The translations under genes and the position numbers were made by a program. Positions 38,376 through 47,547 of a stretch of DNA of 64,000 bases are shown here, in pieces. Numbering within the stretch: the stretch's first letter is position 1; every line of letters begins with the position of its first letter. Origin of the DNA: an uncultured Sphingomonadaceae bacterium (lineage in GTDB: Bacteria; Pseudomonadota; Alphaproteobacteria; Sphingomonadales; Sphingomonadaceae); contig CANLQG010000005.1 in NCBI GenBank assembly GCA_947493195.1, positions 310,001-374,000 on the forward strand, written 5' to 3'. The notes under the pieces were generated by a model. It was not told where the DNA came from, made no database searches, and saw nothing but the letters and a program-made list of their open reading frames with translations.

Positions 38376-38676
38376 GGCATTGCTGCAGATAGGAAGAATT
38401 ACGCGATGAGTTGCAGCCGGGGGAGTTGCGAAGAAATCGCGAATTAACCACGCATCTTCGGGGGGCTAAACCGACGGACCATCTGGAGAAAGCCGGGCAT
38501 GTGCGGCGTGGAGTTCGACAAGCCCATCTTCCAGCGTGTAATCGGCGAACTGGTAGAAACATCAGGCGCTGGGCCGCGTCTGGTCCACTCCGCACCGGCG
38601 ACGAGGTGAAAGCGCGGCGTCCACCAATCCGCTTTGTCGGTTAGAGCCGAATCAGTCCTGAGAATATTGCCGTACC

Positions 38677-40329
38677 TCAGGCAAACAGACCTTGCAGGTA
38701 CCAGTCGGGCATGCCGCCGCGCCCGTCTGTTGCCAAGCCATTGCGGTAGATCCAGTAACGGCGCCCCTGTTCGTCTTCCACGCGATAATAGTCGCGCAGG
38801 CGGGTAGAGCCTTTCTCGCGCCACCACTCGGGCGCAATGCGTTCCGGGCCTTCGACGCGGGCCACTTCGCACACCTCCCCGCGCCAGCTGAAGCGGCGGG
38901 GATAGCCCTCGGGCGCGGCGTAGAGCACGGAAATGCGCTCGGGCCGGTCGAGCAGCTTCAGGGGCCGGGTATGGAAGGCGAGCTGGTGCTGTTCGGCAGG
39001 TTCCGGTTCCAGCGGCGGCTGCCAGCCTTGCGCGCGTTCCGGGATATGGCTGGCGCGCGGCACCGGGCGCTGCACTGCTCCCCTGCCCAGCCGCGTGGTA
39101 AGGCGATCCATGCAGGCAGCGAGCGAAGTGCCGTGCTGTTCTGCAGCGGCTTCCAGGTCCGACTGGTCCAGTCCCAGTGGCTGCGACCACGCGGCGCGCA
39201 GGCGCAGCATCTCTATGCCGAAGCCGGCGTCGATATCGTCGAGCCGTTCGGCAAACAAGCGGACCATGTGATCGGGATCGCGGGTGGCTGCGGCCATTTC
39301 CAGTTCGCGCACCAGCACTTGCCCATCCACGCGCCACAGCCCCAGCTGCAGGCGGCGCGCGCCCTCGCCCTTTGCCTCCAGCGTACGGGCCATGTCCTGC
39401 GCCAGATCGCTCACCACGGTATCGAGCAACTGGCGGTGGCGGATGGGTTCCATCAGGCGGCGCTGCACCATCGGCGTGGTGACGGGAACGACGGGCAACA
39501 GCGGCTCTGGCACGCGGCCCAGCAACTGGTCCATGCGAACAAGCGGGTTGGCGGCAGGCGACTTGCGGTTGCGGAAACGGCGCTGGATGGCATCGCGTCC
39601 CCGAATGTCGTTATGGCCTGTGCGGTCGCGCCCCTCCTCTATGCCTGCCAGATCGCCCAGCCGCTTCAGACCCAGGCGCTTGAGAACAAGGAGCACATCG
39701 TTGTCGAGCCGCAATGCGGCCACGGGCAGGTCGGCAAGACGGGCTTGCATGTCCTCGTCGGGAGAGAGGATCGCGCCCCTCTCGCCACCGCGTCCGGTGA
39801 AGTGCGCCAGCGCCCATGCCGCGCCCGCCGTGGGAGCAATGGCCGCGCGGGTAGCAAGGCCACGAGCCGCGCAGCGTGCGGCGACATCGGCCAGCAGGCG
39901 ACGCTCCCCGCCGAACAGGTGGGCAACGGCGGTCACGTCCACCAGCACGCCATCGGGCGCGTCCATCGCGCTCCACGGCCCCCAGCGCATCGCCCACAGG
40001 GCCAGGCGTTCGAGGAAAGCGAGGTCGCCTGCGGGATCGCTGGGCCGTACTTCGATGGCGGGGCACAGGGTGCGGGCATCGGCCAGCATCATGCCCTTCG
40101 CCGCGCCCGCTGCGCGCGCGGCAGGGTTCGCGGCATCGATGCGCGGGCCGTGGGCGGTTTCGGTGATCAGCGCCAGCGGGGCGGCATCCGGCCCTTCCCC
40201 GCGCTGGCAGCCTTCAGAGTGCCGCCAGCGATCGAGCGCCAGGTCCGCGCACCAGATCGCCATGATCCGGCGCGGTGGTTTCTGGTGCGATTTCTGGGGC
40301 TCTCTCTGCGGCGAGACGTTCTGGCTCAT
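38677..40329 (-). CDS. imuB: ImuB, catalytically inactive Y-family polymerase-like mutasome protein
   Basis: ImuB bridges DnaE2 to the beta clamp in damage-induced mutagenesis. The 550-aa product has the Y-family fold order (MAIWCADLALDRW at the start of the palm; GVLVDVTAVAHLFGGE where active polymerases carry the second catalytic acidic motif), but the catalytic carboxylates are not in place, as is usual for ImuB. The C-terminal tail is long, as in the family. I use ATG 40329 because the Arg-Arg before MAIW is normally part of the protein; ATG 40263 is the alternative. It overlaps imuA by 50-116 bp. Confidence 0.92.
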   Translation of the reverse strand: MSQNVSPQREPQKSHQKPPRRIMAIWCADLALDRWRHSEGCQRGEGPDAAPLALITETAHGPRIDAANPAARAAGAAKGMMLADARTLCPAIEVRPSDPAGDLAFLERLALWAMRWGPWSAMDAPDGVLVDVTAVAHLFGGERRLLADVAARCAARGLATRAAIAPTAGAAWALAHFTGRGGERGAILSPDEDMQARLADLPVAALRLDNDVLLVLKRLGLKRLGDLAGIEEGRDRTGHNDIRGRDAIQRRFRNRKSPAANPLVRMDQLLGRVPEPLLPVVPVTTPMVQRRLMEPIRHRQLLDTVVSDLAQDMARTLEAKGEGARRLQLGLWRVDGQVLVRELEMAAATRDPDHMVRLFAERLDDIDAGFGIEMLRLRAAWSQPLGLDQSDLEAAAEQHGTSLAACMDRLTTRLGRGAVQRPVPRASHIPERAQGWQPPLEPEPAEQHQLAFHTRPLKLLDRPERISVLYAAPEGYPRRFSWRGEVCEVARVEGPERIAPEWWREKGSTRLRDYYRVEDEQGRRYWIYRNGLATDGRGGMPDWYLQGLFA

Positions 40330-40963
40330 CGCGCAGTATCCATTCTCCGGGTGGGTGGGCACGGGCGCGGAACAGTTCGGCATGCCAGGCCGGGCGGCCG
40401 GGTGCTGCCACGTTCCAGCGCGGCGGGGCGGAGGGTGCGCTGGTGAGACGCCACCGCATGCGGGCAGAGCTGAGATCGGCCTCGGCCTCCAACCGCACCA
40501 GCAGCAGTGGCACGCCATGTTTCTCCGCCGTGAGAGTAAGGCGTCGCGAGGCGGTAAAATCCAGTGCGCGGGGATTGCCGGCCACTTCGCCCACCACCAC
40601 GGCAAGATCGCGGCAGCGCAACCCCTCCTCCATGGCGAACAGCGCATCCTCCGGCGTTTTCGCGGCGACGTGGATCAAGCGATGGCGCAAGTTCTCGGGA
40701 AGGCCTGCGCGGTAGGGGCGACCGCCCAGCTTGATGGCACGGGCATCCTGCACCCACAGCACGCTGCGCTCTTCCAGGACAGACACCCCGCCCCCTGCCA
40801 GCGCCTGCCGGGCAAAGGCAAACGCCGCCCCTGCCCCGACGCCTTGGGTGGCGGGGGCAAATATCTCGCTGTGCAGAGGCAAGGCCGCATCCGGCTGCCA
40901 CCGCGGATTGCGGGCAGCACGGGTGGCCAGCTCCGCCGCTTTGGGCAGTGTGCTGGTATCCAT
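40214..40963 (-). CDS. imuA: ImuA, RecA-like mutasome protein
   Basis: ImuA is the first gene of the SOS mutagenesis cassette and modulates RecA. The 249-aa product has LPLHSEIFAPATQGVGAGAAFAFARQAL and LIHVAAKTPEDALFAMEEGLRC with VVVGEVAGNPRALDFTASRRL, the RecA-fold layout of this family; the Walker A motif is degenerate, as in other ImuA proteins. The C-terminal 60 residues are Ala/Pro-rich. A LexA box and promoter lie directly upstream. Confidence 0.88.
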   Translation of the reverse strand: MDTSTLPKAAELATRAARNPRWQPDAALPLHSEIFAPATQGVGAGAAFAFARQALAGGGVSVLEERSVLWVQDARAIKLGGRPYRAGLPENLRHRLIHVAAKTPEDALFAMEEGLRCRDLAVVVGEVAGNPRALDFTASRRLTLTAEKHGVPLLLVRLEAEADLSSARMRWRLTSAPSAPPRWNVAAPGRPAWHAELFRARAHPPGEWILRDEPERLAAERAPEIAPETTAPDHGDLVRGPGARSLAAL

Positions 40964-40980
40964 GACGAATCGACTCCTAT

Positions 40981-40995
40981 GTTCCTATTATGTTC
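40981..40995. promoter_or_regulatory. LexA (SOS) box before imuA
   Basis: GTTC-CTATTAT-GTTC is a perfect LexA operator 17 bp from the imuA ATG. It covers the minus-strand -10 CATAAT, with TTGCCC 18 bp further upstream as a possible -35. Confidence 0.9.
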
Positions 40996-41000
40996 CACTA

Positions 41001-41021
41001 CCGACCTTGGGGCAAGGTCGG
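41001..41021. repeat. inverted repeat in the imuA / flavoprotein divergent gap
   Basis: CCGACCTTG and CAAGGTCGG form a perfect 9-bp inverted repeat around GGG. It covers the likely -35 of imuA, so it may be an operator for a second regulator or a hairpin in the divergent plus-strand transcript. Confidence 0.45.
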
Positions 41022-41066
41022 AACCACTGCCGCACCCGTCACGTTGAACAGATAAAGGAGACGCTC

Positions 41067-41537
41067 ATGACCTCGAACCACGACCTCAAGCAGAAATTCT
41101 GGAAATCGCTGGCTGACAGCCCGTTCATTTTCCTGGAACTGGATGCCGACCCCAAGACCGCCGTGCCCATGACCGCGCAGCTGGACAAGGATGCCAACGG
41201 TACGATCTGGTTCTTCACCACCAAGGATCACACCTTCGCCCAGGGCGGCCCTGCTACCGCGACCTTCGCCGGAAAGGGGCATGACATGTTCGCGCGCTTC
41301 AGCGGAGTACTGAGCGAGGAAACCAGCAAGGAACGCCTCGACAAGCAGTGGAGCAAGACTGTTGAAGCCTGGTTCCCCGGTGGCAAGGACGATCCCAACC
41401 TGCTGATGCTGCGCATGGACCTTGGCGAAGCGGAAATCTGGAACAGCGATCTGGGCTTCGTGGACAATGCCAAGATGCTATTCGGTTTCGACGTGCGCGA
41501 CGATGCACGAGAGGAACACGCTCAGACGGTGCTGTAA
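41067..41537 (+). CDS. pyridoxamine 5'-phosphate oxidase-like general stress protein
   Basis: The 156-aa split-barrel flavin-binding protein begins after AAAGGAG. It has FWKSLADSPFIFLEL, VPMTAQLDKDANGTIWFFTTKDH and LRMDLGEAEIWNSD, as in the general stress protein 26 family. Members bind FMN or FAD; the physiological reaction is unknown. It is divergent from imuA, with the LexA box in the shared gap, so damage control is possible. A strong terminator follows. Confidence 0.88.
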   Translation: MTSNHDLKQKFWKSLADSPFIFLELDADPKTAVPMTAQLDKDANGTIWFFTTKDHTFAQGGPATATFAGKGHDMFARFSGVLSEETSKERLDKQWSKTVEAWFPGGKDDPNLLMLRMDLGEAEIWNSDLGFVDNAKMLFGFDVRDDAREEHAQTVL

Positions 41538-41553
41538 GCAAGCGACCGGAAAC

Positions 41554-41593
41554 AAAAAGGGCCGCCGCTCCCGAAGAAGTGACGGCCCTTTTT
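41554..41593. terminator. strong terminator, usable from both strands
   Basis: AAAAAGGGCCG (41554-41564) pairs perfectly with CGGCCCTTTTT (41583-41593) over an 18-base loop. The T-run serves the plus strand and the A-run gives one for the convergent SNF transporter. Confidence 0.85.
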
Positions 41594-41608
41594 CGTGCGG
41601 AAATGAAT

Positions 41609-43030
41609 TTATTGGCCGAGGATGCTAGGGAATATGCCCACCAGCAGAATGGCGATCAGCGCTATCGGGCACAGCCAGCAAACCAAGAACCGCCAGAACA
41701 GGTGCAACCCGCCCCCAAGGCCGTTCTCGCTATCCACCAGTCGCTTGTTGGCGATCCATCCGACGAAGATCGACGTGAGAAGCGCGCCAACCGGCAAGGT
41801 GATTTTTCCGGTGAACGTATCCAGCGTGTCGAGCACGCCCATTCCTTCGAACATCGGCAGGAAACCCAGCGGGTGAAACCAGGCCAGCGACCCGGTGGAA
41901 AGCGCCGAAAGGATGCCGATAATGGCCGCAAAGAACGTTACCATGCCCGCCGCGATCGGACGGGTGAAACGGAACCGGTCGATGACCCAGGCTGTCGGCA
42001 CTTCCATCAGCGCGACGGAACTCGTCAGGGCGGCAAATCCGACCATGATGAAGAAGGCCAACCCCAGCAGCGAGCCACCCGGAATTTCCTGGAAAGCATG
42101 CGGCAGGGTCTGGAACATCAGGCCAAGCCCGCCATTCGGAGCGAGGCCTGCGGCAAAAACGATGGGGAAGATGCAAAGGCCTGCCAGCAGCGCCACGGTG
42201 GTATCAGCCGTGGCGATGATGCCGGATGTGACACCAAGGTTCACATTGCGCCCCACATAGGAGCCGTAGGTAATCATTCCAGCGACTCCCAACGACAGGG
42301 AAAAGAACGCCTGCCCCACGGCCGCCAGCATGACGGGACCCGTCAGCTTGTCCGGCTCGAACGTGAAGAGATAATCCAGCGTCTGCCCCATGGCGCCGCC
42401 AAACATCCCGTAGATCGTGATTCCCACCAGCAGCAGGAAGAAGGCAGGCATCAGGTAAACCGCCACCTTCTCGATCCCGCCGGAAACACCGCGCGCTACG
42501 AAGAAGATCGTGATGGCGAGGAAAACGAGATCGAGGGTCACCGTCATCGTGCCGTTGCCGATCATGGCCGGGAAAATCCCTTCCACTTCTTCCACGCTCG
42601 ATCCGGCGAAAGCCCCGCCGGTTATTCCCGTAGTGAACAGATCGCCCACGAAAGTGCCGATGTAATAGAGCACCCAGCCGCCAAGAACGCAGTAAAAGCT
42701 GAGAACCACGAATGCCGAGAACACTCCCAGGCTGGCCACGTGTTCCCATGCGGTGGACCGGCGCGATTGCTCGGCCATCTTGCGGAAACTTTCGGGCGCA
42801 GCAGCCTGTCCGTGCCGACCGATGAGGGTCTCTGAAAGGAGAACGGGCAAGCCGATCAGGATAACGCAAAAGATATAGAACAGGACAAAGGCACCGCCGC
42901 CGTTCGCCCCCGCCTCGGCAGGGAAGCGTACCAGATTGCCGAGACCGACCGCAGAACCGATCGCTGCAAGGATGAATGCGGTGCGCGACGACCAGCCATC
43001 CCGTGCCGGTCCCGATTGCGTAAGTGCCAT
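41609..43030 (-). CDS. SNF-family Na+-dependent transporter
   Basis: This secondary transporter of the neurotransmitter:sodium symporter (LeuT-like) family has 473 aa and about 12 membrane segments. The first helix has the family's sodium/substrate motif [16 protein letters not shown] with the unwound glycines, followed by [13 protein letters not shown]. Substrates of bacterial members are amino acids or related compounds; none can be assigned here. It is a single gene, convergent with the stress protein and divergent from panB. Confidence 0.92.
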   Translation of the reverse strand: MALTQSGPARDGWSSRTAFILAAIGSAVGLGNLVRFPAEAGANGGGAFVLFYIFCVILIGLPVLLSETLIGRHGQAAAPESFRKMAEQSRRSTAWEHVASLGVFSAFVVLSFYCVLGGWVLYYIGTFVGDLFTTGITGGAFAGSSVEEVEGIFPAMIGNGTMTVTLDLVFLAITIFFVARGVSGGIEKVAVYLMPAFFLLLVGITIYGMFGGAMGQTLDYLFTFEPDKLTGPVMLAAVGQAFFSLSLGVAGMITYGSYVGRNVNLGVTSGIIATADTTVALLAGLCIFPIVFAAGLAPNGGLGLMFQTLPHAFQEIPGGSLLGLAFFIMVGFAALTSSVALMEVPTAWVIDRFRFTRPIAAGMVTFFAAIIGILSALSTGSLAWFHPLGFLPMFEGMGVLDTLDTFTGKITLPVGALLTSIFVGWIANKRLVDSENGLGGGLHLFWRFLVCWLCPIALIAILLVGIFPSILGQ

Positions 43031-43196
43031 ATTTTCTTGTCCTCTCGGCCCGAAGTGGTTGCGTCATGCAATTATTTTCCGCCCGCGTCGAGGGGGCAGT
43101 CCCGCCGCCCCACGGGCGTACACGTTGCATTGCCCTGCTACGACGCGCTATCGCGCCTGCAACACCCGTCCCGCAGGCGCGAATCCAAGGTTGCCC

Positions 43197-44066
43197 ATGT
43201 CCACGACTTTCCAGCTCGACACCTCCACCAGCCGCGCCAACCCCACGCCGCAGCCGATGAAACGGCTGACCGTGCCGAAAATCCGAGCGCGCAAAGCCGA
43301 TGGGGAGACCGAAGAACCGCTGGTCATGCTGACAGCCTATACCGCGCGCCAGGCCCAGTTGCTCGATCCCCATTGCGACCTATTGCTGGTGGGGGATTCG
43401 CTGGGACAGGTCATCTACGGCCTGCCATCCACCATTCCTGTCACGATGGAGATGATGGCCAACCACGCGGCCGCCGTGGTGCGTGGAAGCTATCATTCCG
43501 TCGTCGTGGTCGACATGCCTTTCGGTTCTTACGAGGCCTCGCCCGAACATGCTTTTGAAAGTGCAGCGCGGCTGCTGAAGGAAAGCGGTGCCGCTGCGGT
43601 AAAACTGGAAGGCGGGGAAGCAATGGCAGAAACCGTCGCATTCCTCGTAAAACGTGGGATCCCGGTGATGGGTCACGTAGGATTGACACCCCAGGCCGTG
43701 AACGTGCTGGGCGGATATGGCGCGCGCGGCCGCAGCGATACAGAGGCCGAGAAGATCGTCGGGGACGCAAAGGCGCTGGACGAGGCGGGGGCATTCGCCA
43801 TCGTGGTGGAAGGTGTGATCGAACCCATTGCCATTGCCGTGACGCAGGCGGTGTCGTGCCCGACCATCGGCATCGGCGCTTCTCCCAGGTGCGATGGCCA
43901 GGTACTGGTAACCGACGACATGCTCGGCATGTTCGAACGCGTGCCGCGCTTCGTGAAGAAGTACGAAGACGTAGCGACGACCATTTCCGAAACAGCCGCC
44001 AGATATGCCGCAGAGGTTCGCGATCGAAGCTTTCCCGGTCCTGATCAGCTTTACCAGCCCAAATAG
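43197..44066 (+). CDS. panB: 3-methyl-2-oxobutanoate hydroxymethyltransferase
   Basis: PanB makes ketopantoate from 2-ketoisovalerate in pantothenate synthesis, so it draws on the same intermediate as leuA. The 289-aa product has [63 protein letters not shown] and [21 protein letters not shown]. The start ATG gives an N-terminal tail about 25 residues longer than E. coli PanB; the internal Met at about residue 21 (MKRLTVPKI) is a fair alternative. Confidence 0.95.
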   Translation: MSTTFQLDTSTSRANPTPQPMKRLTVPKIRARKADGETEEPLVMLTAYTARQAQLLDPHCDLLLVGDSLGQVIYGLPSTIPVTMEMMANHAAAVVRGSYHSVVVVDMPFGSYEASPEHAFESAARLLKESGAAAVKLEGGEAMAETVAFLVKRGIPVMGHVGLTPQAVNVLGGYGARGRSDTEAEKIVGDAKALDEAGAFAIVVEGVIEPIAIAVTQAVSCPTIGIGASPRCDGQVLVTDDMLGMFERVPRFVKKYEDVATTISETAARYAAEVRDRSFPGPDQLYQPK

Positions 44067-44134
44067 ATATCGGACCCTTCGCCCGCCGAAGACGTTCACT
44101 TTCCAACTTCTCTAGCAACGGATCATCCACTCGC

Positions 44135-45211
44135 ATGGCGACCCTGCTGCGCTATTACACATTTTCCCTCGTCTTCACCGCGGCCTGCTTCGCGCTGGGA
44201 CTTTGGTACGGCATATCCAGCACGGGCACGCTTGCGGGCGTGCTCGAGATCATGTGGATCATCCTGATCCTGTCGATCCTGGAAATATCGCTCAGCTTCG
44301 ACAACGCGGTGGTGAACGCATCCATCCTCAAAGAGATGGATGAAAAGTGGCAGCAGCGTTTCCTGGTCTGGGGTATCGCGATCGCCGTTTTCGGCACGCG
44401 CATCGTGTTTCCGCTGGCTATCGTGGCGATTGCCGCGGGTATCGGCCCGATCGAGGCCATAGACCTGTCACTGAACGATCCCGAAAGATACGAGGAGATC
44501 GTATCTGGCGCGCATATCGGCATCGCCGGCTTTGGCGGCGCGTTCCTTGCGATGGTGGGCCTGAAATTCTTTTTCGATGCCGACAAGGAAGTTCACTGGA
44601 TCGGCGTGATCGAACGCAAGCTTTCCAAGGTTGCCGTGCTTCCCGCCATCGAAATCGGCGCGCTGCTGCTGGTCTTGTGGGTGATCTCCCTGCAACTGCC
44701 CGATGCGGAATCGCTGACCTTCCTCACCGCAGGCGTGCTGGGCCTGGTCACTTACATAGCTGTCGACGCGCTGGGCGAATACCTCAACATGCGCGAGGAG
44801 ACCCGCAAGAACGCTTCCGGCGAAGTGATGCGCTCTGGCCTTGGCGGCTTCCTCTACCTTGAAGTGCTGGACGCCTCGTTCAGCTTCGACGGGGTTATCG
44901 GCGCGTTCGCCCTCTCCAACAACATGATCATCATCGCGCTGGGCCTCTCAATCGGCGCAATGTTCGTGCGCTCGATGACAATCCACCTAGTGCGCAAGGG
45001 TACGCTCTCGGAATACCGCTTTCTGGAGCATGGCGCTTTCTGGGCGATCATCGTCCTGGGTGCGATCATGCTGACCTCCGCCGTGCTGCACATTCCGGAG
45101 ACCATCACCGGGCTTATCGGTGGCGCACTGATCGGTCTATCGTTCTGGTGGTCCCTGCGCCATAACCGGCGCGAGGCGGCAGAGGTCAAGGATGCGCTGA
45201 CACCCGACTGA
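44135..45211 (+). CDS. DUF475 / TerC-like integral membrane protein
   Basis: The 358-aa protein has about nine membrane segments. ILEISLSFDNAVVNASILKEM and LEVLDASFSFDGVIGAFALSNN are paired Asp-containing motifs in membrane helices, as in the TerC/LysE-like superfamily; together with the length they place it in DUF475. The conserved Asp residues suggest a metal ion, perhaps manganese or calcium, but transport has not been shown. Its 3' end overlaps the convergent symporter gene by 26 bp. Confidence 0.88.
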   Translation: MATLLRYYTFSLVFTAACFALGLWYGISSTGTLAGVLEIMWIILILSILEISLSFDNAVVNASILKEMDEKWQQRFLVWGIAIAVFGTRIVFPLAIVAIAAGIGPIEAIDLSLNDPERYEEIVSGAHIGIAGFGGAFLAMVGLKFFFDADKEVHWIGVIERKLSKVAVLPAIEIGALLLVLWVISLQLPDAESLTFLTAGVLGLVTYIAVDALGEYLNMREETRKNASGEVMRSGLGGFLYLEVLDASFSFDGVIGAFALSNNMIIIALGLSIGAMFVRSMTIHLVRKGTLSEYRFLEHGAFWAIIVLGAIMLTSAVLHIPETITGLIGGALIGLSFWWSLRHNRREAAEVKDALTPD

Positions 45212-46154
45212 TCCGCGCGGCCACCGGGGCGGAAATGATCATCTGGACGAGGTGGTAGGCAAGAACCGGAAGCAGCACGAGACCAGCCGTCGCAGGCGGA
45301 AACAGAACGCTTGCCAGCGGCGCACCAAGCGCGATGCTTTTCTGCGCACCCGCAAACAGGAACGCGATGCGGTCTCCGCGCGTGAGAGCCAACGCTCCCC
45401 CCGCCAGCCATGATCCGGCAAAGCCCAGCAACAGGAACGCGCCGATCAGCAGCGCGAGCCAGGCCCAGGCCGACAGGCTGACGAGTGTCCAGAGCCCCTG
45501 CTCTACCGCTGCCGAGAACGCCACATAGACGGCTATCGCAATTGCGCCACGGTCCACCCAGCTCAACAGCGTGCGGTTTTCTGCCACGAAATGCCCGGCC
45601 TGCTTCTGGAAAATCTGTCCGACGGCGAATGGCAGCAGCAGGATCAGGCCGATCCGCTGTAGCCCGTTCAGATCGATTCCTACATCGCTGCCCGCTGCCA
45701 GGGACAGCAGCGGCGCGGTGACGAACACGCCGAGAATATTGATGACACCCGCCGCTACGACAGAAGCCGCCACGTTGCCGCCCGCGATCGAGCAATAGGC
45801 CGTTGCCGACTGGACCGTCGATGGCAGCAGGCCGAGAAACAGCAGACCCAGGGCAACGGTCGGCGGCAGCACCCCCGCGCCTATTTCGGATAGGCCCCAA
45901 CCGGCCAGCCCCATGACCCCAAACACCCAGACGATCAGCGGCAAAAGGAACCGTGCGTTGCGGATGCCGTGCAGCACTTGTTCTTGCGGCAGGCGCAGGC
46001 CATTGAGCAGGAACAGGAAGAATATCGCGGCATCCGAGACGACGCGGGCCACCTCGCGTCCCTCGCCGGTGACCGGTGCCACGCTGGCGAGCGCGATCGC
46101 CAGCAGCAGCAGGCGTACCAAGGGGTCGAAGAGGTTCTTCACACGCGCGATCAT
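45186..46154 (-). CDS. bile acid:sodium symporter family (SLC10A7-like) protein
   Basis: This 322-aa secondary transporter has about ten membrane segments. FFLFLLNGLRLPQEQVLHGIRN near residues 40-65 and LLPSTVQSATAYCSIAGGNVAASV in the middle are the crossing-helix signatures of the SBF-like family. The substrate is unknown; the plant and bacterial homologues I know of are mostly uncharacterised. The tail overlaps DUF475 and it lies 25 bp upstream of the prsR stop, transcribed in the opposite sense to DUF475. Confidence 0.88.
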   Translation of the reverse strand: MIARVKNLFDPLVRLLLLAIALASVAPVTGEGREVARVVSDAAIFFLFLLNGLRLPQEQVLHGIRNARFLLPLIVWVFGVMGLAGWGLSEIGAGVLPPTVALGLLFLGLLPSTVQSATAYCSIAGGNVAASVVAAGVINILGVFVTAPLLSLAAGSDVGIDLNGLQRIGLILLLPFAVGQIFQKQAGHFVAENRTLLSWVDRGAIAIAVYVAFSAAVEQGLWTLVSLSAWAWLALLIGAFLLLGFAGSWLAGGALALTRGDRIAFLFAGAQKSIALGAPLASVLFPPATAGLVLLPVLAYHLVQMIISAPVAARISRVSAHP

Positions 46155-46179
46155 CGGCCCGCGCTGTGCCGCTGCGATG

Positions 46180-47547
46180 TCAGGTCTGCAAGTCGTATTG
46201 CTTGATCAGGTCATAGAGAGTCGGACGGCTGATCCCCAGCATCTTGGCCGTGCTGGAAATATTCCCTTCGCTGCGGGCCAGGGCGTGGCGGATCATCCTG
46301 CGGTCCGACTTCTCCCGCGCGCTCTTGAGATTGAGGACCTGCGCGTCCTCCTCGTCCGCATCGCCAAGGTCGAGATCGTCGGCTTTCACCAGCTTCCCGT
46401 CTGCCATGATCACGGCCCGCTTTACCCGGTTTTCCAGCTCGCGCACGTTGCCCGGCCACGCCCAGCCGTCGATCGCGGCAAGTGCGTCGGGCGCGAAACC
46501 GGTGATGGAGGGGTTCATCTCTTCGGCAAAGCGCTTGAGGAACACCTTGGCTAGCAAGGTTGCATCGCCGGGACGTTCCGCCAGCGAAGGGATCTTCACA
46601 ACCACTTCGGCAAGCCGATAGAAAAGGTCCTCGCGAAAGCGCCCGTCCATAATCATGCTTTCGAGATCCTGGTGAGTGGCGCAGACAATCCGCGTGTCCA
46701 CCGGAATGGACTTGCGCCCGCCGATCCGCTCGATGGTCCGCTCCTGCAAGAAGCGCAGCAGCTTCACCTGCAGCGGCAGGGGAATGTCGCCCACCTCGTC
46801 CAGGAACAGCGTGCCGCCGTGGGCGAGCTCGATCTTGCCTTCGGTCGTCTTCACAGCGCCGGTAAAGGCGCCCTTTTCGTGGCCGAACAGCTCGCTTTCC
46901 AGCAGGTTCTCCGGGATCGCAGCGCAATTGATGGCGACGAAATTTCCGTCCCGTCGACCGCTTGCATCATGCACACCGCGTGCCAATAATTCCTTGCCGG
47001 TACCACTGGCACCCAGCAACATCACGGAGACGTTGGTGTTCGCAACACGCTCGATCGTACGTGCGACCTTCACCATCTCCGGAGCGGAAGTGATGAGGCT
47101 GCCCAGCACCGTGTTCCCCTCCCCCGACTTTGCGGCAAGGCGACGGTTTTCCTCTTCGATGCGGTGCAGGTTCAGCGCCCTGCGTACGATCAGCCCAAGC
47201 TGGTCTATATCCACGGGTTTCTGGTAGAAATCATAGGCCCCGCGCTCGATGGCGCCCAGGGCGCTTTCCCGCGCTCCGTGGCCGGAGGCGACGATGACCT
47301 TGGTAACCGGTTTCAGCGCCATGATTGCATCGAGCACGGCGAAACCCTCGCTGGTGCCGTCGGGATCGGGCGGCAACCCCAGATCGAGCGTGACGACTGG
47401 CGGTTCTTCCGAACGCAGCGCCGCAATGGCACTTTCCCGGTCACCGGCGATGATAACCTCGAAATCCTCGTACGCCCACTTGAGCTGCGCCTGCAGCCCG
47501 GCATCGTCTTCGACGATCAGCAGCTTGGGTTTGGAATCGGCCATCAT
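46180..47547 (-). CDS. prsR: PrsR, sigma-54-type response regulator of the XrtA/PEP-CTERM system
   Basis: The 455-aa NtrC-type activator has a receiver domain (Asp55 in VVTLDLGLPPDPDG, DFYQKPVDIDQLG), an AAA+ domain with LLGASGTGKELLARGVH, the sigma-54 contact loop GAFTGA in GHEKGAFTGAVKTTEGK, and LFLDEVGDIPL, then a Fis-type helix-turn-helix (SSTAKMLGISRPTLYDLI) ending TRDL-like as QYDLQT. The receiver's DPDG insertion and the neighbourhood identify PrsR. It should act at sigma-54 promoters of EPS and PEP-CTERM genes. It overlaps prsK (ATGA). Confidence 0.92.
   Translation of the reverse strand: MMADSKPKLLIVEDDAGLQAQLKWAYEDFEVIIAGDRESAIAALRSEEPPVVTLDLGLPPDPDGTSEGFAVLDAIMALKPVTKVIVASGHGARESALGAIERGAYDFYQKPVDIDQLGLIVRRALNLHRIEEENRRLAAKSGEGNTVLGSLITSAPEMVKVARTIERVANTNVSVMLLGASGTGKELLARGVHDASGRRDGNFVAINCAAIPENLLESELFGHEKGAFTGAVKTTEGKIELAHGGTLFLDEVGDIPLPLQVKLLRFLQERTIERIGGRKSIPVDTRIVCATHQDLESMIMDGRFREDLFYRLAEVVVKIPSLAERPGDATLLAKVFLKRFAEEMNPSITGFAPDALAAIDGWAWPGNVRELENRVKRAVIMADGKLVKADDLDLGDADEEDAQVLNLKSAREKSDRRMIRHALARSEGNISSTAKMLGISRPTLYDLIKQYDLQT

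Larger units (their letters stand above)
38341..38676. other. 336-bp gap between imuB and the radical SAM gene
   Basis: Apart from the LexA box and promoter at its left end, this gap has no intact gene. On the minus strand about 38565-38645 reads as a coding-like frame (LTDKADWWTPRFHLVAGAEW), and a different frame downstream reads FYQFADYTLEDGLVELHAAH. Together they look like a short gene broken by a frameshift, but I recognise no family. A weak hairpin (CCTGAG/CTCAGG) follows the imuB stop. Confidence 0.4.

Noticed and set aside
38444..39337. 297-aa minus-strand frame over the imuB 3' end
   Set aside because: Most of it is out of frame with the convincing imuB frame; only its last 60 codons outside imuB look coding-like, and those are reported as a possible remnant.
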